Positions 10,779 to 21,161 of a stretch of 64,000 nucleotides of DNA are shown in pieces (the first letter of the stretch is position 1; every line of letters begins with the position of its first letter). The stretch spans positions 61,539 through 125,538 of the forward strand of contig JAMYHX010000065.1 of assembly GCA_025529335.1 (NCBI GenBank), written 5' to 3'. The stretch comes from Rhizopus sp. PT2906 (lineage: Eukaryota; Mucoromycota; Mucoromycetes; Mucorales; Rhizopodaceae). Made by a program: the position numbers and the translations under genes. The notes below the pieces were generated by a model that did not search any database, was not told the DNA's origin, and saw only the letters and a list, made by a program, of their open reading frames with translations.

Positions 10779-11761
10779 ATGGATCAAGATACATTGAGCT
10801 CACTTACAACTCAGCATTTTTACTATTATCACAATTATCCAACCAGGAAATATAACAAATTCAGATTTTGCTTTATTCAATGGCTTTATAAGCTCAAGCG
10901 AGATACAAAGAATTGCCCGAGACTACTGGACCAGTATGGTACTTTACAAAAGAAAGTGATTGGCACAGGAGCATCGGCAACGATCAAAGTCATCAAAGAC
11001 AAAAAGAGTGTATTCGCAGTCAAAATATTCCAGAATGGCCAAAAACAAAAGAAATGGATGAGTGAATACTGTATTTCATCCGTACTGTCGCATCCAAATA
11101 TCATAAAAACCATAGACCTTGTACTTGATCAGCATCGTAGACATTGTATCATTATGGAATATGTAATGTTCTCTTTTGTAGTATAAACTCTTGCTGACAT
11201 CATTATCTCTAGTGTTCAGAGGGCGATTTATATTCATTTATAAAAGATGGAAGACTTGTTGCACTAAAAGAAATCAATTACTATTTTAAACAGCTGCTGG
11301 ATGGCTTATCTTATTTACACAGTATAGGTGTAGCTCATAGAGATATCAAGCCAGAGAATTTACTGATTCAGGATGGTGTGCTAAAGATAACAGATTTTGG
11401 TGAAGCCACAGTGTTTAAACATGTATCCAATCTCATTGTCTCTGATGGTCTGTGTGGATCTATACCCTATATGGCTCCTGAAGTATTTCATCAGCAATAT
11501 GATCCAAGTCAAGCAGATGTATGGTCAGCTGCGATCGTTTACTTTTGCATGAGACTCAAAGGTGTGCCCTTTTTCTCGGCCACCATGTCGGACCCAAATT
11601 ACAGGCTATATCAAAGAGATTATACCAAGAAGCAATATCCTGCATTTGATGTTTTAGATAACCAAACACAAGATTTACTATATAACATGTTAAATCCTAA
11701 TCCAAAAAATAGATTTACAATACAAACTGTACTTGATTTGCCCTGGATTGCTGATGTGTAA
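10779..11761 (+). CDS. Serine/threonine protein kinase, SAT4/HAL4-like
   Basis: Two exons, 10779-11162 and 11213-11761, give 310 aa, almost all kinase domain. Motifs in order: glycine loop variant GTGASATIKV, VAIK-type lysine in FAVKIF, HPNIIK, hinge IIMEYCSEGDLYSFI, catalytic HRDIKPENLL, DFG as TDFGEATVF, activation segment GSIPYMAPEVF, and DVWSAAIVYFCM. The GS(I)PYxAPE plus DVWSxAIxxxCM pattern and the DPNYRLY segment match the fungal HAL4/SAT4-NPR subfamily that regulates potassium and nutrient transporters at the plasma membrane; substrate is inferred only. Long N-terminal Ser-rich extensions seen in yeast Hal4 are missing: only about 55 residues precede the domain. Confidence 0.85.
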
Positions 11762-11946
11762 TAAAATGTAGAGATGTTTCTCCTGCGTCAATTCGTTTTC
11801 AAATTGCGTGAGTCTCGTTATTATTTGCTGCTGTCGTTCAATTTGAGATTATCTCTTTTTTTTTTTTTTTTTCTCTTCTTCTTATGTTTTCTATCACCTC
11901 TTTTTCTTCTTGTTTACTTAAAAGACCAGTTGTCGTAACGCGCATC

Positions 11947-13482
11947 ATGTCATATTCTACAAAGATTCAACCTGCAAAGCGTGTATCCACCTTTAGTCGA
12001 GATGGTTTGTTGGGCGAAAGAATAAATAAAGGCAGTATAGGTTGATTCTGTTTGACGTAGTTTGGTCCATTTTTACTCCACTTGCAGCCGAGACAAAGGC
12101 TATCAATTTGGGACAAGGGTTCATGAAGTAAAGAATGAATGAATGAAAATAGAGTCAAAAGCACAAAAGGTTAAATATTCTTCTTTTAGCTTTTCTCCTG
12201 CCCATGTTGTACAAACTGCATGTAAACAGGCCATTGACAAGGTTGAATCGAATCAATACAGGTAAATAAGTTCATTTGAACAATAATAGATATTGATGAG
12301 AGCAAAACAGTCATCCAAAAGGTCTTTTACGCTTAAGAAGCGCGCTGGCAGCTTCTTATAAATCCCAATTCAATGGTCGAGAATTAGATCCTGAGACCAA
12401 CATTATTGTTACTGCAGGTGCTAATGAAGGTATATTTGCTACCTTGGCTGGTTTCTTGGATGAAGGTGATGAGGTGATTGTTATTGAGCCATTCTTTGAC
12501 CAATATATTGTAAGTAACTATTGTGGAAACTTGGTTCTTATTAACGAGTATAATGTATATAGCCCAACATCACCATGAACGGTGGTGTGCCTGTCTATGT
12601 TCCCTTGAGACCTCCTACTGATGCTGATCAGCGTGTGGTCTCTTCTCATGAATGGACTTTGGACATAAAGGAACTGGAATCTAAAATAACCAACAAAACA
12701 AAGATCATCATCATCAATACTCCTCACAACCCAGTAGGCAAAGTATTTAGCGAACAAGAACTCAATGCAATTGGACAAGTAGCTGAAAAGCACAACCTGT
12801 TGATCATATCGGATGAAGTGGTACATAACAAACAAGAAAAAAAAAATTGTAACTAATGTCTTGTCAGTATGATCGTCTCTATTATCCTCCCTATGAAAGA
12901 ATTCCCAGAATAGGTAACCAGTTTTGGAACCGTACAATTACCGTTGGCTCAGGCGGCAAAAGCTTTGCAGCAACCGGCTGGCGTGTAGGATGGCTTATTG
13001 GTCCTGCAGAACTGATTCAGCACGCATATGCTGCTCAACTTCGAGTTGTCTTTTGCGTGAACTCACCATGTCAGGAGGCTGTTGCTGCTGGTATTGAAGC
13101 CTCCTTGACGGAACCGATCTTTGAACAACAGATTGAAGACTATATTAAGAAGAAGGCCATTCTTTCCAAGGTTTTTGATGAACTCAATTTGCCTTATACC
13201 GTGCCTGAAGGTGCATATTATTTCTTGGTCAACACGAGCAAGATCAAGATTCCAGAAGGTTATGAATTTCCTGATATTTTAAATGATCGAGGCGACGATT
13301 TTAAAATGTGTTACTGGTTAACCAAGGAAATTGGTGTCTGTGCTATTCCCCCATCCGAATTTTACATGAAGGAACACTGGCCATTAGCTTCGAAATTCGC
13401 TCGTTTTGCATTTTGTAAAACAAATGACGTATTAGAACAAGCTGTTGAAAGACTAAAGAAGTTAGAAAAGTATATTCAATAA
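11947..13482 (+). CDS. BNA3: Kynurenine--oxoglutarate transaminase (BNA3/KYAT type)
   Basis: Six exons, 11947-12004, 12061-12127, 12190-12261, 12311-12509, 12563-12820 and 12868-13482, give 422 aa, normal for class I/II PLP aminotransferases. Family marks: INLGQGFMNFSP, VTAGANEGIFATL, EPFFDQY, NTPHNPVGKVFSEQEL, ISDEV|YDRLYY, the PLP-lysine segment TVGSGGKSFAATGWRVGW, and the C-terminal RFAFCK arginine. The closest type is Bna3/kynurenine aminotransferase-cysteine S-conjugate beta-lyase, converting kynurenine to kynurenic acid. No convincing mitochondrial presequence is seen. Four of the introns are 47-62 nt. The gene is convergent with the small membrane-protein gene that follows. Confidence 0.9.
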
Positions 13483-13588
13483 ACGAATGCATGAAAATAA
13501 GACGGAGACGGACGAAATCGGAAACTAGTAAACGGAAACATCCGAAAGAATTTTTTTTTTTTCAGAAAAAAACTTTATTTGTTAAATT

Positions 13589-14065
13589 TTAAATCATGGT
13601 TGTCATGGTATTATTGGTATGATGAATAACAACAGGAGGTGCATTGTATTGAATGAATGCATCTTTTTGTTGAATAGAGGAATAAACGACAGCAGCAGCA
13701 ATGGCAACAATAGAAACAGCCAAGAGTTTAGATTCGTCTTGGCTAATTTGAGGCTGCTGCTCAGGATGGTTTGGTTGCACAACAGCAATGTTTTCTGATT
13801 TACATTGTTTGGAGACAGGAGGTAAGGTATCTTCTTCACATTTTGCAGGTAATAGAATAGTGCTCTTTGTTTGAGCCTTTTTGTTTAAAATATCTTCTGC
13901 TTTTGCCATTGTATTAGACAATAACAATCTTTCTCGAACAGTGTATTGAGGACGGCGTCTTTTGTCATCACGATCCAGTTTCTTGATAGCTAATGTATAA
14001 GCCTTGTTTGCGATTTGTCTTGGAGAGAGTAAACACTTGTTGGTTTTCTTTTGGTTAGACCACAT
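13589..14065 (-). CDS. Small single-pass membrane protein, function unknown
   Basis: One uninterrupted frame of 158 aa starting MWSNQKKTNKC. The N-terminal half is basic and helical (IANKAYTLAIKKLDRDDKRRR, then RERLLLSNTMAKAEDILNKK); a polar linker follows, and residues about 113-133 form one hydrophobic helix (LLAVSIVAIAAAVVYSSI) followed by a short His/Asn-rich tail. No signal peptide is apparent. I do not recognise the family. It lies 106 bp downstream of the convergent aminotransferase gene. Confidence 0.55.
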   Translation of the reverse strand: MWSNQKKTNKCLLSPRQIANKAYTLAIKKLDRDDKRRRPQYTVRERLLLSNTMAKAEDILNKKAQTKSTILLPAKCEEDTLPPVSKQCKSENIAVVQPNHPEQQPQISQDESKLLAVSIVAIAAAVVYSSIQQKDAFIQYNAPPVVIHHTNNTMTTMI

Positions 14066-14572
14066 CTTGTTTAATGAGTAAGGATGATAGGAGGATGGAA
14101 TAATGAAGATACGCTTGAAAATAATACTACTGAATACGTAAAGATGGTTTTATCACTACTTCTCATCGATTAGCTTGAAGAACAGAGAAGTAATTTGGCC
14201 TTGAAATAGTTAAGCTTTATACACAATTGCTTTTAGTATAAAAATAAATGTATATTTTTAAAAAAGATAGTATTAAAAAAAAGAGAGGGAATTTTCTGAT
14301 TTATATTTATATTGTGGAGTTCATGGCAAAAGTCGGAGAAGCGAGCATATGAACTTGATTTATTTACACACACACACACACAGCTCCTTTTTTTTTTTAC
14401 AATGGAATATGGCTCATTCCCAAATTAAGGTATATTTTTCCTTTAAACGTACATAAAAAATAGCCCATCCTCCCATCTCTTTGTCTACTTGTTCTCCAAT
14501 ACATAAAATGCCTCAAAAAAATTACCAAAATTGAGTGATAATATAAACAACAGGTATTATAGCGCTATTTAT
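14066..14572. other. Intergenic spacer with CA microsatellite
   Basis: No coding signal. It holds poly-A/T tracts and a short CA repeat at about 14366-14381. It includes the promoter of the 158-aa gene and the 3' region of the secreted-protein gene. Confidence 0.6.
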
Positions 14573-15120
14573 TCAACATTCCTGGCTATGGTGTCTCTTT
14601 GTTGTGATGGTACTACTTGTGTTCATAAATATAGTAATAGGTACTGTAACTGAGGCATGCTGCGGTCCCATAGGAACCATCATCTTGCTGGCGGGTAGAT
14701 AGTTGGGTTGAAAAATGAGTGAATATGTCCATTGATCGGGTGGATATCGTTTAAAGAAACGGCAATTGGGCAATTTCCACGAATGAATATGATCTCTATT
14801 TTTAATGCCATTGCAATCAGTCGCTATATTTCTGGCTGCTGTCAATTGGATCATGTGCTGCATATTATTTTTGGATACCCATTGGAATATGATATCAAGT
14901 GAATTCGGGTTGTTGAGTGTGCCTAAAGACACAAATGAGTGCCTTGTTCATGCATGAATTTTATTTCCTTACTTTCTGCTGTCATGGCATTCATTGTGTA
15001 ATTGAATAATATAACATGACCTGGGGCTAGAGACTGATTAGGTGCAGGACTGGTCAGCGTCAAAAAGTCGTTTGCTAATACACAGCAAACACAATAAAGC
15101 CATAGAATGAACAGATACAT
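14573..15120 (-). CDS. Small secreted protein, Ser/Thr-rich GPI/Kre9-like N-terminal type
   Basis: Two exons, 15120-14973 and 14922-14573, give 165 aa. A strong signal peptide (MYLFILWLYCVCCVLA) is followed by FLTLTSPAPNQSLAPGHVILFNYTM, matching the start of the fungal Kre9/Knh1-like beta-sandwich (ITxPxxGxxxxxGxxxxIxW pattern). The rest (IIFQWVSKNNMQHMIQLTAARN, NGIKNRDHIHSWKLP) continues the sandwich. An in-frame upstream ATG at 15153 would lengthen the leader to two hydrophobic stretches; 15120 gives the cleaner signal peptide. Unlike the typical family no Ser/Thr-rich stalk or GPI signal follows; it ends TTKRHHSQEC. Role in the cell wall is inferred. Confidence 0.6.
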
Positions 15121-15204
15121 GAAGGAAAAAAAAAAGGAATGTAAAAATAGCAAGTGTCTTTATGGTTAATATTACGGGCATGTACAAGTTAGGAGTAAGT
15201 AATA

Positions 15205-15232
15205 AAATAGAAATAGAGAGAGAGAGAGAGAT
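15205..15232. repeat. (GA)n microsatellite
   Basis: A short GA tract lies immediately beside the breakpoint end of the inverted GH8 fragment. Confidence 0.8.
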
Positions 15233-15240
15233 GAAAAGGA

Positions 15241-15608
15241 GACGTCTAATAAGGCACATGAGCTTGCAGAAATCCAAGCATGGCGATAGTTTCGCCAAAG
15301 TACGTTCCTTCATGGTCTTCATCTATATACTTCATCACTTGCTGTAATTCCTGATGTCGGTCCAACACCCAAAACAAAAAGCTTACAGGTGCATTAAAGG
15401 CCATATCACTGTAATCGACGAAAGGCTTGCCATCCAGATGATAACCTGCCTTGATCTCTCCTTTTGCTAGCTGATGTGCGAAAAAGTTAGCCTCTGCCTC
15501 AAGTAGCTGTCGAAGACGTTGATCCTTGGACAACATGTAATAGTGACCTAAGCGCCATGGCACACGACATGAGTTCCAATTATAGTCTGGGTCATGCTTG
15601 TTCTCGAG
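15241..15608 (-). pseudogene. Inverted near-identical fragment of the GH8 gene (3' part of last exon)
   Basis: About 368 bp on the minus strand match the last exon and stop of the GH8 gene (27199-27566) with, by eye, a single difference (aac versus agc beside CTCGAG). It codes from the ESKHDPDYNWNSCRVPWRLG region to the final LGFLQAHVPY and stop. Sequence similarity ends abruptly at both sides, and no upstream GH8 exons follow, so it cannot make the enzyme. It starts and ends inside an exon, therefore arose from DNA breakage/duplication and not from a spliced mRNA. The lack of silent changes implies a very recent event, gene conversion, or an assembly artefact. Confidence 0.9.
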
Positions 15609-17280
15609 TGCCTTCCGACAAGTTGACGATGGTTCTAGGCTTAAGGAATCGGTGATAGAACATATGCTGACTTTAGAAAAAGTGAAATAGCTACTGTAGA
15701 GAGTAACTATGCATAAGCTTTGAAAGGAATAGTCGTATTACTTTTTAAAATGAGCACAAGTCCAGTACATAGTTTCTGATATTGTTGAAACCATAAAGTA
15801 CATGGTAATTTCTAAATAAACATGCAGAGCCATAAACAATGTGTCTATTTTCTCATGTCCCTTGTCTCTTTCCCTTTTATGCAGCCTTGATATATTGTGG
15901 GACGGTGGCGAAAACTGCTCAATGTCTCTATTACCTAACCTCAGCCAAAATATCACATTGATCAAGAAGGATCTCAGTAATACTAACTCCATTCTCAGCC
16001 ACAGCTTATTTACAGTTTGAAGCATACCAAATTCGTGAGTACACTTTAAATATACTTAACAAGAAAAAGAATGCTAGGAAAACTGTGTAGGTTGTACAAT
16101 TTGTTGTTGTTTTCAATCGACTTTTTAGTTACACTTCTCCATATTTTCAGCGCTTTGATGCCCCAAATGTCTGACTTCTATTACTTGTCATACATTCATC
16201 TTTAGACGAGTCTTGTTGCATTTGCATACTTTGACACTACAATAAGGGAAAGAAAAAACCTAATTCTAAGCCTAATGGTCCCTTATTCAACGAATGGAGA
16301 TGCCTAAAGCTCTTTTTTATCTCGGTAAAACATGATGGATGGCTTGTACTGACATCAAACACTTTTTTCGAAAACAAAAAGTTTTTGCTGGGGAATTACT
16401 TCATATAGCTCATTGTTTACCAAGAGGTATATTTATTGTTGTGAAATATACGATCTTCTAAAATAACCAGGTTTGATCTGATGCAGAGCTTTCATTATTG
16501 ACACAATAACTTATAAGAGTAGTATGAGTAAGCGTGCTTAATCGATAAACGTATTAAGCTCTCATTTATAATAACTGAGAGACCAAAGTTACTCATGGTA
16601 CAGAATAATGCCTCAAATCTTTGAGCACAATAACAACCGTTATGATATGAATTTGTGCTTGCTTGTTTCCTCCTCACATACATTTGCTGCATTATATGGT
16701 TTGCAGTAAATCTGTCTTTCGTTAAGATGCATCCTCCTTTGTGATATTCTGCAGACTTTCATAAAGTATTATGAAAGATTTGATCCTTAATGGTTTTTTC
16801 ATTCACCACACACTATCATTCTCATATTACAGCACATAATTTTTGTCCTAGAAAGGCTTTAATGACAGGCATAGATTGCTAGTGATCTACTCAACTTTCA
16901 AAATGATGTACATTACAGGTAGTGGGTAGAGGTGGTGTCAGTATAATTAGCCGCTTTATCGTGAATTTTTTCGTTCATGTGTTTCCCAATAAAAAAACAT
17001 ATGAATGGTCATGAAGAAATTGTCTTAACATTTTTTTTTCTATGTTGTACTGTTTTAATGTATTGACTTATTGGAGTTCTGTATTTATGACCTTTAAGGA
17101 TTGAGAGTCATCATGACCAAACTGATCTGTCAAGGCTGCCGAGGGGTTTAGCAAAGCAAGGCTGCATGCCAAAAAACGCCCTTCAAATAGATATTATCAC
17201 AATGCTTGCCTTGGTTAAATGAGATATTGTGGTGTTTCAAACACTTTGATCCTTTCAATACATCATCTTTAAATGTTTAT
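15609..17280. other. Spacer without recognisable genes
   Basis: I see only short frames, no splice-supported coding segments and no structural RNA. The composition is AT-rich. It separates the GH8 fragment from the mariner relic. Confidence 0.5.
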
Positions 17281-17289
17281 AACTTTTTT

Positions 17290-18283
17290 CAAAACTATTT
17301 TATTATTCGAGATAATCACCCTCTGCATCTATGACTTCTTCCCAACAAAATGGTAGTTTTTTTTTTTTATAGTTCTCTCAAAAAATCCTCCTCTCTAGAG
17401 GTAATAAAAGTTAGTAAAGGATTTTCGACCCCATTTTTTGTTTTGGTACCTTGATACGCATATAACGTGGAAGGTGTTTAAAAAGGTAGTAGTCAGAAGG
17501 GAGATGTCAAGGAAGTAGGGAGGGTGTTCCAATGGTTTAATACTCAATTCGTTCAGAAGCTTTTTAACTTCCTTTGCAACGTGTGGTTGAGCATTATCGT
17601 GGAGTAGCCAAATATCCTTTCTAGTCCCCCCCAAAAAAAAAAGAAGCAATCGTTTATCAATTTTGTATGCATTTCGCGTATCTCCTTGCAGTAACGCCTC
17701 CCATTTATAATGTCACCTTGTTCCAAGATGTCATAATGAATGATCTTCCTGGAAGCCCACCAAACACTTAATTGAACCTTCTTAGGATGAAAATCAGGCT
17801 TAGGGAAGGTTCCTGGTTTTTCACCAACACCAAGCTACTCACCATTACGTTCATGATTGTCGTAAAGTAACTACTTTTCGTCGCACGTCGTAATATTATG
17901 CAAAAATGGGGCTTCTTTGGTGACGGCGAAGTAATTCTTTACAAATGTCTAAACGTACCTGCTTATGATCGGAATCCATTTTTGCAGTTTTTTTTTTTTT
18001 TTGTTTTCCCAATTGCTTCAAGATGCCTTCTGATCGTTACTTTGCTAACTTCTAGAGTCATTGCCATTTCATGTACAGCATGACTAGTACCAGATTTCAC
18101 AAGATCTTTTAAAGCTTGATCATCAAGCTCGGCTGGTCTTCCATGATGCTCGAGATGTTCAAGTGAGAAATCTTCGTCGTGTAAACTTTTAAACCAAAAT
18201 ATGCAAGTTGAAAGACTTATAGAATAATTCCCCCAAACTTTAGTAAGCTTCTGCTGCTTTGCCGTGTTGCTTGAACTCATGTA
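17290..18283 (-). mobile_element. Decayed mariner-family transposon (transposase pseudogene)
   Basis: Minus-strand pieces line up along a mariner transposase. The N-terminal helix-turn-helix region (18280-17963) has FWFKSLHDEDFSLEHLEHHGRP, ALKDLV, and VSKVTIRRHLEAIGK. Next come RLDICKELLRRHQRSP, then a broken stretch with stops where the first catalytic TGDEK should be. IWLLHDNAQPHVA carries the second catalytic Asp. The C-terminal WEEVIDAEGDYLE then reaches the stop near 17305. Frameshifts and stops interrupt all parts, so the element is dead. Clear terminal inverted repeats were not found. Confidence 0.85.
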
Positions 18284-18484
18284 ACATGATGACGCGTAGC
18301 ACTTCTTTTTCTTCCTTTAAAATACTGTTCATATTACAAAAATTCGATAAATAAATAAAATAGATGTGAGGAGATTTTTATCTTTTGTGTTTTAGCAGCG
18401 TTTTTCATGTTCAATCACATACAAAAAAAGCAAGGAGATTCAAACTAAAGCTTTCCCTAAAAGACACATATAAAAAGCAGATTT

Positions 18485-19234
18485 TTATTCTTCAGAATAT
18501 GGGCATTCATCTTGCGTTTTATTTATAATCTTATTGTGCCATTTGTCGTTTTTCTTCCCCCATCCAAACTGGTCATAAACAACACCTTCTTCGCCGTCGA
18601 AATACTTTGTTTTTAAAAGCCTCGAAATAAGATCATTGCTTGGTACACCAAACAAAAACGAAGGTATTTTTAGTTCGTTGTTTCTCTGAGATGTATAAAA
18701 TGTATCTCTTCTCCAGTTCAGAATCGAACTGGCTTCATCACCTTTATCAACTTCGTCGTATTTACCAAAGGATTGGTTCAAGGAATATTTTTTTGTTCCT
18801 GCCTTTTTTAGGATGTTCGCAATGGTGATTACGTATTGTTGGAAGCTGATCAGTTTTTGTATGGTTGATTCAAAAGATTCAAGTTCCTCAACAAAAGAAG
18901 GCAACGAAAGGCTATAGGCAGGGTGATAGACATAGAAGCCATTTCTTATCAATTGTTGTGTAGCTATTAAGCAAGCACTGCCACTGATTTGCATGCTGAA
19001 CGCTTGTGCTGATTTTTCGACTAAAGACAGCATTGAGTCAACTGCGTCGTTCGATTCGCGGATCAGTTTGCCTTGATCTGTTATTATTTTACTATCTACA
19101 TCATTTCTTGCTAGTTCTCCACACACAACGTCGATTTCTTTTTCATCATTCTTAAAAACCACTCTAACATCGATTTTGAAGGCCTTAATATTCAAACTAT
19201 CACTATATAGATCTTCTTTATGCTCTTGAGACAT
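18485..19234 (-). CDS. Uncharacterised 'EIDV' repeat-family protein, possibly partial
   Basis: A single frame of 249 aa without stops. It contains EKEIDVVCGELARNDVDSKII, DQGKLIRESNDAVDSMLSLV, QISGSACLIATQQLIRNGFYVYHP and a hydrophilic tail. I associate this layout (EIDVCxGE, D.GKLxREgKDxxD, qxxG..i) with a large multi-copy Mucorales family of unknown role; the spaced acidic and Lys residues are reminiscent of PD-(D/E)XK nuclease-like folds, but that is speculation. Members I recall are longer, so this could lack an N-terminal part. It sits between a dead transposon and a broken F-box gene. Confidence 0.45.
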   Translation of the reverse strand: MSQEHKEDLYSDSLNIKAFKIDVRVVFKNDEKEIDVVCGELARNDVDSKIITDQGKLIRESNDAVDSMLSLVEKSAQAFSMQISGSACLIATQQLIRNGFYVYHPAYSLSLPSFVEELESFESTIQKLISFQQYVITIANILKKAGTKKYSLNQSFGKYDEVDKGDEASSILNWRRDTFYTSQRNNELKIPSFLFGVPSNDLISRLLKTKYFDGEEGVVYDQFGWGKKNDKWHNKIINKTQDECPYSEE

Positions 19235-19316
19235 ACCCCCTTTTTTACAACTCTAGACCAAAATAAGCTGTAAATATCTATACATTATATACGCTCATTT
19301 ATGAATTTACTCTTCT

Positions 19317-20330
19317 TCATTTTCGTATTTCATTGTATGCTTGATCAAAAAAAAGTATATTGTTGAAGTAAAATTCTTCAGGGCAATTGTCACCGTACTT
19401 AGTTGAAGGTAAAAGCCTAAAAGATATTTGTGAGATCAAATTTAGAAGACACAGGTTATGAACTTGCAATCTTTCATCCAAGCTCAATTCGTTACCCATA
19501 TTGTGAACTTCAGTTTTGTTGGTCAACAGTATATCATCAAATTATTGTTTTCAGCCTTTTATTTGAAAAAAAAAAGGCAGTTAAGTCGATGACTTGCAAA
19601 TCAGATTCTTTAAAAAGAAGAGCTGATATTATTAAATTAAGTTTGTGAGAGAGTTTTATAGGGAATATTAATGTTGTCAGTATGATAAATGTGGTCAGCC
19701 TTGCATTATCGTTCATGTTGATATGTATGTCTAGTTCGGTTAAATTGGAACATGCATTACAAATGAACATGAAATCCTGTATGTCTGTGATAACCACTGT
19801 CGAAGGTAAAGCCAGCTCTTCAAGTAACGGAAAGTCTATTTACAAAATGAAAGTCTAGAGTGTCTTCGAGTCATCTTATGACCTTGATGGTGTCTTTATA
19901 CTTTTAGTAATAATCCAATTTAAATGTTTACTCGTACTCAAACCGATCAAGTCTATGAATCTTCCATTTTATATTATCATCAATTTTAAATAAGTAATAA
20001 TACAAGCTGCCTCCAAACATAAACTGAGAAAGGTTGACCAATGTAACCTCGGGGCAGTATTTGACAAATTTTTCAAATTTTTCTAATGGCATCCTCTTAT
20101 CAGCCATCCATTTGCTTCTACCAATAGTGACCCGTTTGGCATATTTTCCAAACTGAACAAGTTGATCAGATGCTGGATTCTCGTGAAAGTCTATGGATTT
20201 GTCAATTTGAGGTATGTTGTTGATTTGAATACTATGAAAAAGATACGGCGTAGTCAAAAGATACCACAATAGGCAAACAAGCCGACATTCTTTAAAGGCT
20301 GTCCTTTCTGTGTGCTGGTAGATGATGGGT
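19317..20330 (-). pseudogene. Broken F-box/leucine-rich-repeat-like gene
   Basis: Three consecutive minus-strand frames look like one F-box/LRR protein. The first (from about 20330) has an F-box-like AFKECRLVCLLWYLLTTPYLFHSI followed by RVTIGRSKW and YCPEVTLVNLSQF. The second (19850-19537) has PLLEELALPSTVV and ACSNLTELDIHIN, which are LRR-type strands. The third is 19526-19317. A donor/acceptor pair between the first two puts them out of phase, the third is in another frame, and no start codon or F-box N-terminus is found. I call it a decayed member of the expanded fungal F-box/LRR family. Confidence 0.5.
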
Positions 20331-21161
20331 TGTTATCGACGTCATGAGACTCTGTAACAAGGGAAAAAAGAAAGAAAGAGTGTTTTCAAACAACAAAAAC
20401 TCAAAGCCTCATCTACCCTATGTTGTGTTGCTACTGAAATATGTAATATTTAATGTGTTTGATGCTTATTGACAGCAGCTTTATTTTATTTTTTGTTAAA
20501 TATAATAATAAATATACCTAAGCACTCATCCTTTTTTCTAGTTTCTTGTATAAGTTTTGGTTTGTAAATTCACAAAGAAAGAAAAAGCAGAGGAGCATAA
20601 AAGATACAATCTAGTGTAACTGTCATTAAAGTCACATACTTCGCTACTGGAGGATTGCATAAACTGGATGATCTTTTACCCATTTAAACAGGCACAAGTA
20701 TAGTTTAAGACTGCCAGCACTACGTGCACCAGAATATAGGCCAATGCTAGAGTCACTACCTCTACTTTCTATAATGAGTTTTCTAAATAACCCACGCTGA
20801 CTAGTTTACATATATGAACCATTTCTCTCGATACAATCAATCATATTTTTTTTTGTCTCTGCTTTATTGCCCCTTGGTAACCATCATTCATTGTATATCA
20901 AGAACTCTCTAATTTCTAATTTATGGCATAGGCACACTTTTATATGAAGGTATTAATTACAGCTATGTATGTGCTTTATTGATCTTGTATCAAAAAGTTA
21001 TGAAAACAATAACAGGAAATTAAATCTCAGCTGACCACAGTTTTGGCAAAATCATACCCGTTTATAGAAGTATGTTTTCACGACAATATCATTTAATACA
21101 GTTTCATGACAAAACACTTTTTCTTTTTCTTTTTCTCGTCATTTTAAAGCCTTGATATGCA
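20331..21161. other. Intergenic spacer
   Basis: No coding or RNA signal was found. The last ~100 bp, with TTTTCTTTTTCTTTTTCTC near 21118-21140, probably hold the promoter of the CUE-domain gene. Confidence 0.5.
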
